In this document: positions 16,356-24,737 of the stretch, piece after piece | How the letters are laid out: each line of letters begins with the position of its first letter | Position numbering within the stretch: position 1 is the stretch's first letter | Source: DASQHW01 sp963837155 | GTDB taxonomy: Bacteria > Actinomycetota > Acidimicrobiia > IMCC26256 > PALSA-610 | Assembly: GCA_963837155.1 (NCBI GenBank) | Contig: CAWIMB010000001.1 | Span: 248,001-312,000, forward strand | Length of the DNA stretch: 64,000 nt | Direction of reading: 5' to 3' | Notes under the pieces: model-generated | What the model was told of the DNA's origin: nothing | Seen by the model: only the letters and a program-made list of their open reading frames with translations | Databases searched by the model: none | Translations under genes and position numbers: made by a program

Positions 16356-18037
16356 GAGTGGTTGCGACCGCGGGACATGTCGACCACGGGAAGTCCTCGC
16401 TCGTTCTCGCGCTCACCGGCACCGACCCGGACCGCTTCCCCGAAGAGAAGGCGCGCGGGCTGACGATCGATCTCGGTTTCGCGTTCTGCACGCTGCCATC
16501 GGGACAGGTCGTGGGATTCGTCGACGTGCCCGGCCATGTGCGGTTCGTCAAGAACATGCTTGCCGGCGTCGGCGCCGTCGACGTTGCGCTGCTCGTCATC
16601 GCCGCCAACGAAGGCTGGATGCCGCAGACCGAGGAGCACACGCAGATCCTCGACCTGCTCGATGTGCGCCACGGCATGATCGCGCTGACCAAGGCCGACA
16701 CCGTCGACGCGGACACGCTCGAGCTCGCCCGCCTCGAGATCGAAGAGCGTCTCCCGTGGCCGGTCGTGGCCGTCGACTCCGTGAGTGGCCGAGGCCTCGA
16801 CGAGGTGCGGACGACGCTCGACGATGTGTTGGCCGCGGCGCCTACGCCGCGGGACACCGGCCGGCCGCGCCTTTGGGTCGATCGCGTGTTTGCGGCGAGA
16901 GGCGCCGGCACGATCGTCACCGGCACGTCCACGGGCGGCACGTTGCGACGCGACGACGAGGTAGTGATCGAGCCCGGCGGCCTGCGCGCGCGTGTGCGAC
17001 GCATCGAATCGCACCACGCGCAGCTCGACGCGGTGGCGCCGGGCGCGCGCGTCGCGCTCAACCTCGCGGGCGTCGACCACCACGACGTGCAACGCGGCGA
17101 CGCCGTCGTCTTGCCCGGGCAATGGGCGATCGTCGACGTCGTCGATGTCGCGCTGCGCGCCCTGCCCGGTCACACTTTCGGGCGGCGCCGCATGGTCGAC
17201 GTCCACGTGGGGTCGGGCGAGCAACGGGGCGCATTGCGCCTGCTCGACGAAGATGGCGCGTACGCGCGCGTCCGCCTCTCGACGCCATTACCCATCGCGC
17301 CGGCCGACCGGCTGGTGCTGCGGTCGTCGGGTGCGCAAGCGACGGTCGGCGGGGCCGAGGTGCTCGACGTCGCGCCCGCCCGCCGAACTGCCGACGCGCT
17401 CGTGCGCGTGCACATGCCGCTGGCGACGCGCGTGCTCGCGTCGAGGCCGTGGTGCACGCCATCGGAATTTGCGATGCTGGCCGGACGCCCGGCGGACGCC
17501 GGCGAGGCCGAACGGGTCGGCGACTGGCTTGTCACACCCGAAGAGTTGGCACGCGTGCGCGCCCGTGCGGCCGAGCTTGGGCGCGACGGTTGGCCCGCAG
17601 TGACCACGGTCGCGGCCGCGTGCGGGGTCGAGGTCGGGCAGTTGCGCGCCGCCGTCGGTGACACGATCGCCGACTCCCCACTCGACGATCTCGCCGCCCG
17701 GGTGCTGCTCGACAAGTTGAATGCCGCGCCGTTCGCGCCACCGGCACCCGCCGACGTCGACGCGTCTCCCGCGCTCGTGCGTGCACTCGTGCGCGCCGGC
17801 GCACTCGTCGACATCGACGGCGTGATCTTCACCGCGAGCGCGCTCGAGGAGGCCCGGCGGCGCGTCGCACAGGCCGTCGTCGAACGAGGTGAACTGACCG
17901 TCGCCGACGTCCGTGACCTCCTCGGCTCGACGCGCAAATACGTGCTGCCGATCGTCAATCGCATGGACGCCGACGGCGTCACCCGGAGGCGCGGCGATCT
18001 CCGGATTCCTGGTCCGCGGGCAACTCCGGACCGTTGA
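16352..18037 (+). CDS. selB: Selenocysteine-specific elongation factor SelB
   Basis: This 561-residue translational GTPase carries selenocysteyl-tRNA to UGA codons marked by a SECIS hairpin. The G1 motif is GHVDHGKSS, G2/switch KARGLTIDLGF, G3 DVPGH, and G4 TKAD. It is followed by EF-Tu-like domains 2 and 3 and a C-terminal winged-helix region (about residues 370-560, ending VADVRDLLGSTRKYVLPIVNRMDADGVTRRRGD), which is the SECIS-binding part of SelB. The KARGLTIDLGFA signature separates SelB from EF-Tu. It overlaps selA by 4 bp upstream, and its 3' end overlaps an opposing gene by 59 bp. Confidence 0.93.
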   Translation: MRVVATAGHVDHGKSSLVLALTGTDPDRFPEEKARGLTIDLGFAFCTLPSGQVVGFVDVPGHVRFVKNMLAGVGAVDVALLVIAANEGWMPQTEEHTQILDLLDVRHGMIALTKADTVDADTLELARLEIEERLPWPVVAVDSVSGRGLDEVRTTLDDVLAAAPTPRDTGRPRLWVDRVFAARGAGTIVTGTSTGGTLRRDDEVVIEPGGLRARVRRIESHHAQLDAVAPGARVALNLAGVDHHDVQRGDAVVLPGQWAIVDVVDVALRALPGHTFGRRRMVDVHVGSGEQRGALRLLDEDGAYARVRLSTPLPIAPADRLVLRSSGAQATVGGAEVLDVAPARRTADALVRVHMPLATRVLASRPWCTPSEFAMLAGRPADAGEAERVGDWLVTPEELARVRARAAELGRDGWPAVTTVAAACGVEVGQLRAAVGDTIADSPLDDLAARVLLDKLNAAPFAPPAPADVDASPALVRALVRAGALVDIDGVIFTASALEEARRRVAQAVVERGELTVADVRDLLGSTRKYVLPIVNRMDADGVTRRRGDLRIPGPRATPDR

Positions 18038-18422
18038 ATTCCTTCCATTCGACGTAGTGCCACGGGCACACGGCGTCGATCTGCCGCACGAGTGCCATCA
18101 CGGAACTGAAGTCCATGCGCTGTTCCACTGCGGTCACCCACGCCTGGCGAGCGCCGGTATGACGCCAGCGCTGCTTCCAGTCGTACGGGTAGCCGTAGCT
18201 GTTCCGATCCAGTGAGCGGACGTCGCTGACCTGCTCCTCGACAGTAGGGCCGGTCTCCACCGTGCCGCGAAAGCGAGCCCGGTGCCCGGCCGATGCCGCC
18301 AAGACCTGCACGATGTATGCATTCAGGGAGCAGCCCGCGGCCGCTGCCGATTCCTTCAGGCCGTCGCGCAACGGCGGTGACATCCGTACCGCAACGACTG
18401 CTGATCGAGGGTTCCTCGGCAT
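17979..18422 (-). CDS. Ribbon-helix-helix (Arc-type) DNA-binding protein
   Basis: This is a 147-residue protein. The first 45 residues look like an Arc/HicB-type ribbon-helix-helix: a short strand (VVAVRMS), helix (PPLRDGLKESAAAAG) and helix (SLNAYIVQVLAASAG). The rest is an unrecognised Trp/Tyr-rich domain (YGYPYDWKQRWRHTG, PWHYVEWKEF). The ATG at 18422 is the first start that begins at the homologous strand; the longer upstream frame runs through a repeat array and is not coding. Its 3' end overlaps selB antisense by 59 bp. About 80-160 bp upstream lies an array of GTACGCG half-sites, a plausible operator for this protein. The family assignment is moderately sure. Confidence 0.65.
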   Translation of the reverse strand: MPRNPRSAVVAVRMSPPLRDGLKESAAAAGCSLNAYIVQVLAASAGHRARFRGTVETGPTVEEQVSDVRSLDRNSYGYPYDWKQRWRHTGARQAWVTAVEQRMDFSSVMALVRQIDAVCPWHYVEWKEFNGPELPADQESGDRRASG

Positions 18423-18500
18423 GGGGCCGGACCCTAACGAGGGGGTGCGACATTCAATCGAAATTCGGGCCCGTGTCCCCCAAGACCGCATGCGCGCACC

Positions 18501-18581
18501 GGTACGCGCACCCACGCGCGTACCAGTACGCGGAGACCGCGCGCACACGGGTACGCGCACCCACGCGCGTACCAGTGCGCG
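18501..18581. promoter_or_regulatory. Operator-like array: two copies of a 24-bp palindrome (GTACGCG half-sites)
   Basis: Two identical 24-bp inverted repeats lie at 18501-18524 and 18550-18573, 49 bp apart. Each has arms GGTACGCGC and GCGCGTACC around a 6-bp ACCCAC spacer, and each is followed by AGT and another GTACGCG-like half-site (exact at 18526, degenerate at 18575). That makes five exact half-sites and one degenerate one. The array lies in the 202-bp gap between the ribbon-helix-helix gene start (18422) and the whiB gene end (18625). This fits cooperative binding by a ribbon-helix-helix dimer, most simply its own gene's product. Confidence 0.6.
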
Positions 18582-18624
18582 CGCCCAGAAAGGGAGGACG
18601 AGGCGCGCAGGTGCGGGAGAGCGG

Positions 18625-18885
18625 TTAGTCGTCGGGGGGGAGGAGGCGGCGGCGCTCGGCTTCGGTGAGGCCGCCCCAGATGCCGTGGGGTTCGCGTACT
18701 CGCAACGCGAACTCGAGACACTCACGTTGCACCGGGCACTCGAGACAGATTTCTTTCGCCTTGGTCTCGCGCGCTTCACGGGCTTCGCGTCGCTCGGGCA
18801 ACTGCGGCGGGAAGAACAACACCGACTCGGGCCCTCGACACGAAGCCTTCAAGTGCCAGGTTTCATGGATGATTCCGAGCGCCAC
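18625..18885 (-). CDS. WhiB-family Fe-S transcription factor
   Basis: This is an 86-residue WhiB-like protein, an actinobacterial redox- or NO-sensing regulator that binds a 4Fe-4S cluster. The four ligand cysteines are present: one in KASCRG, then CLEC-x5-C in the block ICLECPVQRECLEF. They are followed by the diagnostic turn GIWGGLTEAERRRL. The GTG at 18885 or a TTG at 18891 (better spaced from GGGGAG) is the likely start. The neighbours are an NfeD gene and a pair of Get3/ArsA-like ATPases. A whiB next to paired ArsA-like ATPases recalls whiB4 with Rv3679-Rv3680 of Mycobacterium tuberculosis, so this may be the WhiB4-type paralogue. Confidence 0.88.
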   Translation of the reverse strand: MALGIIHETWHLKASCRGPESVLFFPPQLPERREAREARETKAKEICLECPVQRECLEFALRVREPHGIWGGLTEAERRRLLPPDD

Positions 18886-18965
18886 GCCCAACTCGACTCC
18901 CCGCAGCACCTTTCGATTCGGGAGCGGACCGTATACGCGGCGCACACCCCCCACAAACTCCCTGG

Positions 18966-20215
18966 TCAGCGGCGCCGATAGTCGCGCGCGCCCCGGCTTC
19001 CGGCTCGACCTCGAGCACGATGCCCTCGACCGACACCACGCGCACGCTGTCGCCGGCCCGGATCGGCGTCGCGCGATTGGTGCGTGCGCGCCACAGCGCG
19101 TCGCGGACGCGCACGACGCCGTCGGGATCGACATCGGCAACCGCCGCACCCATCTCGCCGACGAGTTCCTCGCGTCCGATCGTCGGCGTCGAGAACCGCG
19201 CCCGCACCATCGCGGTCATCGCCGAGAGCATGAACAGAACGGTTCCGCCGATCACGAGCACGAGGACCCACCACTTGGGATCGAGTTGCGACGAACCGCC
19301 GTACAGCCAGATCGATCCCGCGGTGAGCGAAGCCGAACCGATGAACGTCCACGGGCCCAAGCCACCTGCCTGCAGGTCAATCGCCAGTCCGAGCACGCCG
19401 AGCAGGAGGAGTGCAACTGCCCAGGGCGTGACCGGCAGGTGGGAAAAGCCGAAGCACCCACCGGCGAGTGCGCACGCACCGACGAAGCCCGCGATGCCCA
19501 CCCCGGCCGTGAAGAACTCGAACACGATCAACAGCAGTCCGACGACGAAGAGGAAGTAAGCAACCCACGGTGTGTCGAGGGTGTGCGCGAGCTGCTGGGT
19601 GAGATCGAGCTTGTGGAAGTGCACGTCTTGCGACAGCGTGCGGCTCCCCGCGTCGCCCTTCAGCGTCGAGACCTTGACACCGTTGATCGTGCGACCGTCG
19701 AGCGAGGCCACGAAGTCCTGGAGCGTTGCCGGGGCGCGCGGTCCCCGGACGATCGCCTTCAACTTCAGCGCATCCTCCCCCGGCACGGTTCGGGACGGAT
19801 GGTCGTAGTAGACGGGGTCGACCGGGCCGAAATCAGCACCGGGGGCAACGGCCGCGTCGCCGGCGGCCAAGGCCAGGAGCGCGCCCGCGCCTCGTGCGCC
19901 GCCGTCCGAGGGCCCGACCCACGCCGCGACGGGGACGGTCGCGCGCTGGAAATCACGCACGAGTACGCCGACGTCGACGTCGACGGCCCCCGACGCGTCG
20001 ATCTGGTACACGATCGCGGTCGAGTGGAGTCGCTCCGCCTCGCGCAGCGTCGAGTGGATCAGCGCGGCATTCGACGGGTCGAGCAAGCCGTTGACCTGCA
20101 CGACGTCGATCCGGCCCGACGCAGCACTTTGCGCACTTGCGACGCCGGACGACCCGATGCCCCACCAGCCACAGAGGGCGATGAGCACGAAGGCTGCCAG
20201 TCGGATGGGCCGCAC
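18966..20215 (-). CDS. NfeD-family membrane protein (ClpP-like plus OB-fold; end restored across frameshift)
   Basis: This protein of about 415 residues has a signal peptide, a ClpP/crotonase-like extracytoplasmic domain (IDVVQVNGLLDPSNAALIHSTLREAE, then VGPSDGGARGAGALLALAAGDAAVAPG), four to five transmembrane helices (about residues 215-330), and a C-terminal NfeD OB-fold (VGEMGAAVADVDPDGVVRV...DSVRVVSVEGIVLEVEPE). NfeD proteins partner stomatin-like proteins at the membrane. The expected catalytic serine of the protease domain appears to be glycine here. A frameshift near 18985-18995 (GGCGCGCGCGACT) changes the natural end EAGARDYRRR into a longer frame that runs to 18863. The GTG start has a GGAG site and lies 15 bp from the divergent ATPase gene. 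Confidence 0.8.
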
Positions 20216-20229
20216 GTACCTCTCCTACC

Positions 20230-21184
20230 ATGCACCCGATGGAGGTTGCCGATTTCTGCTCGACCTCCCGTGTCGTGATCGTTGCCGGGAAAGGCGGCGT
20301 CGGGAAGACCACCGTCACGGGAGCGCTCGCCGTCACCGCCGCGCCGCGCCGGCCGTTCGGTGCTCGTCGTCGAGGTCGAGGGGAAGTCCGGTCTGCCGGC
20401 GATGTTCGGTGCGCCGCCACTCGGCTACGACGAGATCGACCTCGACGAGCGTGTGCGAGCGCGATTCTTGACGCCCGACGCCGCGCTCGTCGACTACCTG
20501 GTGTCACACGGTATGAAGCGCATTTCGAAACGGCTCGTCAGTTCGGGCGCGCTCGAAGTTGTCGCCACCGCAGTGCCGGGCATGAAAGACATCCTCGTCC
20601 TCGGGAAGGTCAAGTCACTCGAAGAGTCGCGTGCGGCAGACCTCCTGATCGTGGACGCGCCTGCAGCCGGACACGCGATCACGTTCCTGCTGTCGGCGCG
20701 CGGCCTGCTCGACGCGGTGCAAGTCGGTCCGGTGCGCAAGCAAGCGCAGGATGTCATCGGCTTGCTCTCTGATCCGGCCCGGTGTCAGGTGCTGCTCGTC
20801 ACGCTGCCCGAGGAAACGCCGGTGAGCGAGGCAATCGACACCGCGTTTGCGATCGAGGACCGCGCCGGTGTCGCACTCGGCCCGATCGTGATCAACCAGT
20901 GCTTCGCGCCCCTGCCCGATGACGTGTTGATTGCACCGCACGACATCCTGCGCGACGCGGAGACGTGCCGGCGCTTCGTCTCCGATCGAGAGGCGCGAGA
21001 CCTTGCCCGCGCCGCCGCGTTCCGCCAGGAGCGTCACCGTTTGCAGCACGAGCAGATCGAACGGCTCGCGAAGCGCCTGCCGTTGCCGCAGATCGAGCTG
21101 CCGTTCGTGTTCTCACCCGACATCACACGCTCGCAACTCGAGGTGCTCGCCGACGCCCTGACGAGCGGAATCGAGCGGCTGTGA
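20230..21184 (+). CDS. Get3/ArsA-like ATPase 1 (one frameshift)
   Basis: This ATPase of about 317 residues is of the ArsA/Get3 class. The Walker A is VIVAGKGGVGKTTVTG near residue 25; switch-like DAPAAGHAITFL and VTLPEETPVSEAID follow. The frame shifts near 20338-20352 (GCCGCGCCGCGCCGG), where ...ALAVTAA passes to AGRSVLVVEVEGKSG. Both ATGs (20230 and 20239) lie within 24 bp of the divergent nfeD start, without a clear Shine-Dalgarno, so a leaderless transcript is possible. The stop overlaps the second ATPase by 4 bp. Paired Get3-like ATPases form heteromeric complexes in mycobacteria (Rv3679/Rv3680); the same is inferred here. Confidence 0.85.
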
Positions 21185-22323
21185 AAGTCGAAGAGCTCGT
21201 GACGGACCGGCAGGTGGTGATCTGCTGCGGAAGTGGAGGCGTCGGCAAGACAACAGCGGCGGCAGTCCTGGCGCTCGAGGGTGCCCGCCGCGGGCGCAAG
21301 GCATGCGTCGTCACCATCGATCCCGCCAAGCGACTCGCGGACACGCTCGGACTCGAGGAATTGACGAACAACGCCACCGAGATCGCACGCGAGCGTTGGG
21401 TCGACGGCGATCCCAACGTCGTGCCCGGAGGCCGTCTGTTCGCGTTGATGCTCGACACGAAATCGACGTTCGATGTTCTCGTCCGGCGGAACGCGGGCGA
21501 CGAAGAGCAGGCGCAACGCATCCTGGCCAACACCTTCTATCGCAACGTGTCCGGCGCCTTGGGCGGCACCCAGGAATACATGGCGATGGAGAAGCTGCAC
21601 GAGCTGCACGACGAGGGTGGCTTCGATCTCATCGTCGTCGACACGCCGCCGACGCGCCATGCGCTCGACTTCCTCGACGCGCCCGCGCGTTTGGTGCGCC
21701 TACTTGACAATCGAATCTTCCGGCTGCTGATGATGCCGACGCGCGCGAGCCTCAAGGTTGCGAGCGTCGCGGTGCAGACCTTCCTCCGTACTGTTTCACG
21801 CGTTGTCGGCTCCGCAGTCATCAAGGACATCGTGGCGTTCTTCCGCGCGTTCGAGGGCATGGAGGAGGGTTTCCGGGCCCGTGCCCAGGCCGTCGATGCG
21901 CTGCTCGCGGATCCCAACACTGCGTTCGTGCTGGTGACATCGCCTCGCCGAGACGCGCTCGAAGAGGCGACGTTCTTCGCCGAGCGACTCGCGGACAACG
22001 GTCAGCGCGTGCAGGCGCTGATCGTCAACCGCATCCATCCGGCGTTCGGAGACGAGTCGCCGGCGGGTCTGCGAACAACGGCCGAGGCCCTGCGCCTCGA
22101 CCCATCCGATGCCGCCGGGCGCCTCGCGGTGCTGTACGACAACCTCGGTGATTTCCGGGAGGTCGCGTTGCTCGAGCGTGAGCACATCAACGGCCTGCGA
22201 GACAAGATCGGAAGCGCGGTCGTGGCGTATGTGCCGTATCTCGCCCACGACGTCTACGACTTCGAGGTGTTGCACGAAATCGGCGAATTGCTGCTCGGCA
22301 GCAGTACATTGAACGGCGAATGA
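21181..22323 (+). CDS. Get3/ArsA-like ATPase 2
   Basis: This 380-residue intact ATPase is of the ArsA/Get3 class and is partner to the preceding gene. The Walker A is VICCGSGGVGKTTAAA; the A-loop is VVTIDPAKRLADTLGL; the switch II region is VVDTPPTRHALDFLDAP. The central MMPTRASLKVASVAVQ region is a helical subdomain with hydrophobic residues, as in client-binding Get3 homologues, and is less clear in ATPase 1. The GTG start overlaps the previous stop by 4 bp, and its own stop overlaps the next ATG by 4 bp. It is not an arsenite pump by context, as no arsB, arsD or arsR is present. Confidence 0.88.
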   Translation: MKVEELVTDRQVVICCGSGGVGKTTAAAVLALEGARRGRKACVVTIDPAKRLADTLGLEELTNNATEIARERWVDGDPNVVPGGRLFALMLDTKSTFDVLVRRNAGDEEQAQRILANTFYRNVSGALGGTQEYMAMEKLHELHDEGGFDLIVVDTPPTRHALDFLDAPARLVRLLDNRIFRLLMMPTRASLKVASVAVQTFLRTVSRVVGSAVIKDIVAFFRAFEGMEEGFRARAQAVDALLADPNTAFVLVTSPRRDALEEATFFAERLADNGQRVQALIVNRIHPAFGDESPAGLRTTAEALRLDPSDAAGRLAVLYDNLGDFREVALLEREHINGLRDKIGSAVVAYVPYLAHDVYDFEVLHEIGELLLGSSTLNGE

Positions 22324-22694
22324 CCACGATCTTGGTCGCGGCAGACGCGAAATGGGTGCGGGATCAGGTGCGCGCCGCATTCATGGGATCGAATCAGAAC
22401 GTCGTCGAGGTGACGCGCGGCCAGGACGTGCGCGACACGTTTGCCGACGTCGACCCCGATCTCGTGATCCTCGACATGCAGATCGGCAACATGGGCGGTA
22501 TCGCGGTTGCGATCGACCTGCGACTCGAGGAATCGGCTGGCCGGCTCGACCGCGCCAACATCTTGTTGCTGCTCGATCGCGAGGCCGACGAGTTCATCGC
22601 GCGCCGCGCCGACGTCGATCTCATCCTCGTGAAGCCCGTCGATGCCGGCATCCTCCGGCGGACGGCCAAACAGCTGCTCCCCGCGTCCGGGTGA
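22320..22694 (+). CDS. Stand-alone response-regulator receiver-like protein
   Basis: This 124-residue CheY-like domain has no output domain. The hydrophobic strand with the presumed phosphoacceptor reads LVILDMQIGNMGGI, and the conserved lysine-proline pair is LVKPVDAG. The N-terminal acidic pair is changed to AADAKW, so the magnesium pocket has only one acidic residue where two are usual. Phosphorylation is therefore doubtful and the domain may act as a protein-binding module. It is linked by 4-bp overlaps to ATPase 2 upstream and the CysQ-like gene downstream, so it is probably co-translated with them. No histidine kinase is nearby. Confidence 0.75.
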   Translation: MTTILVAADAKWVRDQVRAAFMGSNQNVVEVTRGQDVRDTFADVDPDLVILDMQIGNMGGIAVAIDLRLEESAGRLDRANILLLLDREADEFIARRADVDLILVKPVDAGILRRTAKQLLPASG

Positions 22695-23422
22695 ACGACC
22701 ACGAGCTCGCCGCCCGCGTCGCAGGCGTGGCCGGCGAACTGCTCCTGCAGCTGAGAGCGCGCGGCGCGAGCAAAGACGACGGCGACCGCGAGTCGAATGA
22801 GCTGATCCTCGGGATGTTGCACGAAGCTCGGCCCGACGACGCGATCCTCTCGGAAGAATCACGGGACGACCCGGTGCGCCTCGAACGCGAGCGCGTGTGG
22901 ATCGTCGACCCGCTCGACGGCACCCGCGAGTTCGGTGAAGTCGGTCGCAGTGATTGGGCGGTGCATATCGCGCTCGTGCGCAACGGTGTGCCCGAAGCGT
23001 GCGCGGTCGCGTTGCCCGCGCAGGAGCATGCGGTGCTGTCGACCGCAGCGCCGCCTGCGCTCGCACCTCCGCACGACGGCAAGCTTCGGCTGCTCGTCTC
23101 GCGCACACGTCCGCCCGACCTCGCGGCGTACCTCGCGGTCACGCTCGAAGCCGAGCTCGTGCCGCTCGGCTCTGCCGGCGCCAAGACGATGGCCGTCGTC
23201 CAGGGACACGCCGACGTGTACGCGCACGCCGGCGGGCAATACGAGTGGGACTCCGCCGCACCCGTGGGCGTGGCGCGGGCGGCGGGTTGTCACTGCTCTC
23301 GCCTCGACGGCGCGGCCCTCGTGTACAACCGGCCCGACACGTACTTGCCGGACCTGTTGGTCTGCCGGCCCGAGCTCGCCGACGCCGTCCTGGCCGCCGT
23401 CGCCGACGCACCGGACCGCTAA
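22691..23422 (+). CDS. Inositol monophosphatase-family phosphatase, CysQ-like
   Basis: This 243-residue metal-dependent phosphatase is of the IMPase/FBPase superfamily. The metal motifs are visible: SEESRDD, then VDPLDGTREF, and the C-terminal EWDSAAPVGVARAAG. The DPLDGTREF form and length fit CysQ, 3'(2'),5'-bisphosphate nucleotidase, which removes the by-product pAp of sulfate assimilation. Inositol phosphatase activity is an alternative. The GTG overlaps the receiver gene's stop by 4 bp, making this the last gene of the ATPase operon before tRNA-Pro. Confidence 0.85.
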   Translation: MNDHELAARVAGVAGELLLQLRARGASKDDGDRESNELILGMLHEARPDDAILSEESRDDPVRLERERVWIVDPLDGTREFGEVGRSDWAVHIALVRNGVPEACAVALPAQEHAVLSTAAPPALAPPHDGKLRLLVSRTRPPDLAAYLAVTLEAELVPLGSAGAKTMAVVQGHADVYAHAGGQYEWDSAAPVGVARAAGCHCSRLDGAALVYNRPDTYLPDLLVCRPELADAVLAAVADAPDR

Positions 23423-23495
23423 GATTCCACGGCTCACACGGGGAGACGACAGCGAAGCGACCGGAGGGGAGCGGAGCGCGGAGTCGACCCATGAA

Positions 23496-23570
23496 CGGGG
23501 TGTGGCGCAGCTTGGTTAGCGCGCAGCGTTCGGGACGCTGAGGCCCCGGGTTCAAATCCCGGCACCCCGA
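23496..23570 (+). tRNA. tRNA-Pro (anticodon CGG)
   Basis: A complete 75-nt cloverleaf: acceptor CGGGGTG pairs with CACCCCG, discriminator A; anticodon stem CAGCG/CGCTG with loop TTCGGGA, giving anticodon CGG; T arm GGGTTCAAATCCC-type. CCA is not encoded. The 3' half is the attachment site of the adjacent integrative element, whose insertion leaves the tRNA intact. Confidence 0.95.
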
Positions 23571-23571
23571 C
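23525..23571 (+). repeat. attL core (47-bp direct repeat, tRNA side)
   Basis: The sequence runs from the anticodon stem of tRNA-Pro through its 3' end plus one base. It is identical over 47 bp to 28638-28684. It is the crossover region of the integrase. Confidence 0.92.
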
Positions 23572-23592
23572 TGGTGTTTCATCGATTCGACG

Positions 23593-23623
23593 CACGTTCA
23601 TGGCGCGTTCATGGCGCGCGCGT
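23593..23623 (+). repeat. Left-end integrase arm-type repeat
   Basis: The unit ATGGCGCGTTC-like is repeated twice (CATGGCGCGTTCATGGCGCG then CGCGT), 22 bp inside the left core and overlapping the integrase stop codon. A near-identical block in the same orientation lies at 28523-28552 near the right end. Such paired sites are expected arm-type binding sites for the integrase or excisionase. Confidence 0.5.
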
Positions 23624-24689
23624 CGAAGAAGCGGCGTCCGAGCGCGTCGGCCGCGGCTTTGTCGGCTTCCCCGGTGGCCTGCGCGTAGACCGCGAGCGTG
23701 AGTCGCGGATCGGAGTGCCCGAGGCGCGTTTGCGCGGTCTTGAGGTCGACGCGCTCGGCGACGAGAGCCGTCGCGTTGGCGCGTCGGAGATCATGGAAGG
23801 TGAGACCGTCGAGGCGGGCTCTCGCGACCGCTGGGAGCCAAACGCGTCGCCGCCAGCGCTCGTAGTGCAACGTTCCGAACACAAGCGCATCTACATCACC
23901 GCCGGTGAGACCGCGCCGTGCAAGGTGCTCCGTGAGCATCACGGCGAGCGCGGCCGGCATCGCGAGCGTTCGTCGACCGGCCTCGGACTTCGGCGGACCC
24001 GTTACGTGACGGCCACCTGGTCCACGCGTGATCTGTTCGGCGATCGCGATGGTCGAGCGCAGGAAGTCGATCCGACCGACGCGCAAGCCCGCGCACTCTC
24101 CCCAGCGCAAGCCGAGCACCGCGCCGAGGTACGCCATCGCCACGTGCTTCGGTCCGAGCTCGACGGCCAGACGTTCGAGCTCGCCTGCCGAAACGACACG
24201 CCGAGCCGTGTCCCGGATCTCCGGCAGCTTGATGCCACGACACGGCGAGCGGGCGATGTAGTCGCGCTCGACGGCGAAGCGAAAGACCGCCCGCAACACA
24301 CCGAACTGTCGGCGGACGGTGCGAGGCTTCAACTGCTTCGTCCAGACCTTGACGAGCGTCTGTACATCGGCCGGCGCGATCGTGCCGAGGCGTCGGTCGC
24401 CGAGCGCCGGCAACAGATGCACGCGCACGATGCCTTCGTCGCGCGCGTACGCACTCGGCCGTTTCGCGGGGCTGCTGTCGAGCCACTCGTGCGCGAGTTC
24501 CGCGAACGTCACCTCGGCGCGGCGGGGGTCGATCCACGTGCCTCGGCTGCGGTCGGCGACCTCGCGCGCCTCGAACACTTCCGCGTCTCGACGAGTGCGA
24601 AAGCTGCGCTTGTACGGGCGGCCGTCGACCGTGCGGAGCCGCACGTCGTAGACGGCGCCGCGCTTGGTCATGCGTCGATTGACGCTCAC
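23598..24689 (-). CDS. Tyrosine site-specific recombinase (integrase)
   Basis: This 363-residue phage/ICE-type integrase has an N-terminal AP2-like DNA-binding part (GAVYDVRLRTVDGRPYKRSFRTRRDA), a SAM-like core-binding domain (FAELAHEWL...), and a C-terminal catalytic domain. The catalytic residues are visible: Arg in LGLRWGECAGL, His and Arg in FHDLRRANATAL, His in RLGHSDPRLTL, and the nucleophile Tyr in LAVYAQAT. It lies 27 bp from the tRNA-Pro end and reads toward it, the classic layout for a tRNA-inserting element. It is complete, so the element may still be excisable. Confidence 0.93.
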   Translation of the reverse strand: MSVNRRMTKRGAVYDVRLRTVDGRPYKRSFRTRRDAEVFEAREVADRSRGTWIDPRRAEVTFAELAHEWLDSSPAKRPSAYARDEGIVRVHLLPALGDRRLGTIAPADVQTLVKVWTKQLKPRTVRRQFGVLRAVFRFAVERDYIARSPCRGIKLPEIRDTARRVVSAGELERLAVELGPKHVAMAYLGAVLGLRWGECAGLRVGRIDFLRSTIAIAEQITRGPGGRHVTGPPKSEAGRRTLAMPAALAVMLTEHLARRGLTGGDVDALVFGTLHYERWRRRVWLPAVARARLDGLTFHDLRRANATALVAERVDLKTAQTRLGHSDPRLTLAVYAQATGEADKAAADALGRRFFDARAMNAP

Positions 24690-24737
24690 GATGTCGGCCT
24701 CCTGGGCTTATCAGGTGGTCGGCTGGCCCGGGCCGGG

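Noticed and set aside
15057..18700. selC (tRNA-Sec) near selA-selB
   Set aside because: I looked for a long-variable-arm tRNA with a UCA anticodon around the pair and found none.
18423..18779. An N-terminal extension of the ribbon-helix-helix protein through the GTACGCG repeats
   Set aside because: The translated extension is low-complexity, crosses the operator array and overlaps whiB; the domain begins cleanly at ATG 18422.
20965..21180. Longer N-terminus for the second ArsA-like ATPase
   Set aside because: It overlaps the first ATPase in another frame, and the P-loop spacing fits the GTG at 21181.
21181..22323. Arsenite efflux ATPase
   Set aside because: No arsB, arsC, arsD or arsR lies nearby, and the neighbours match the paired Get3-like loci of actinobacteria instead.
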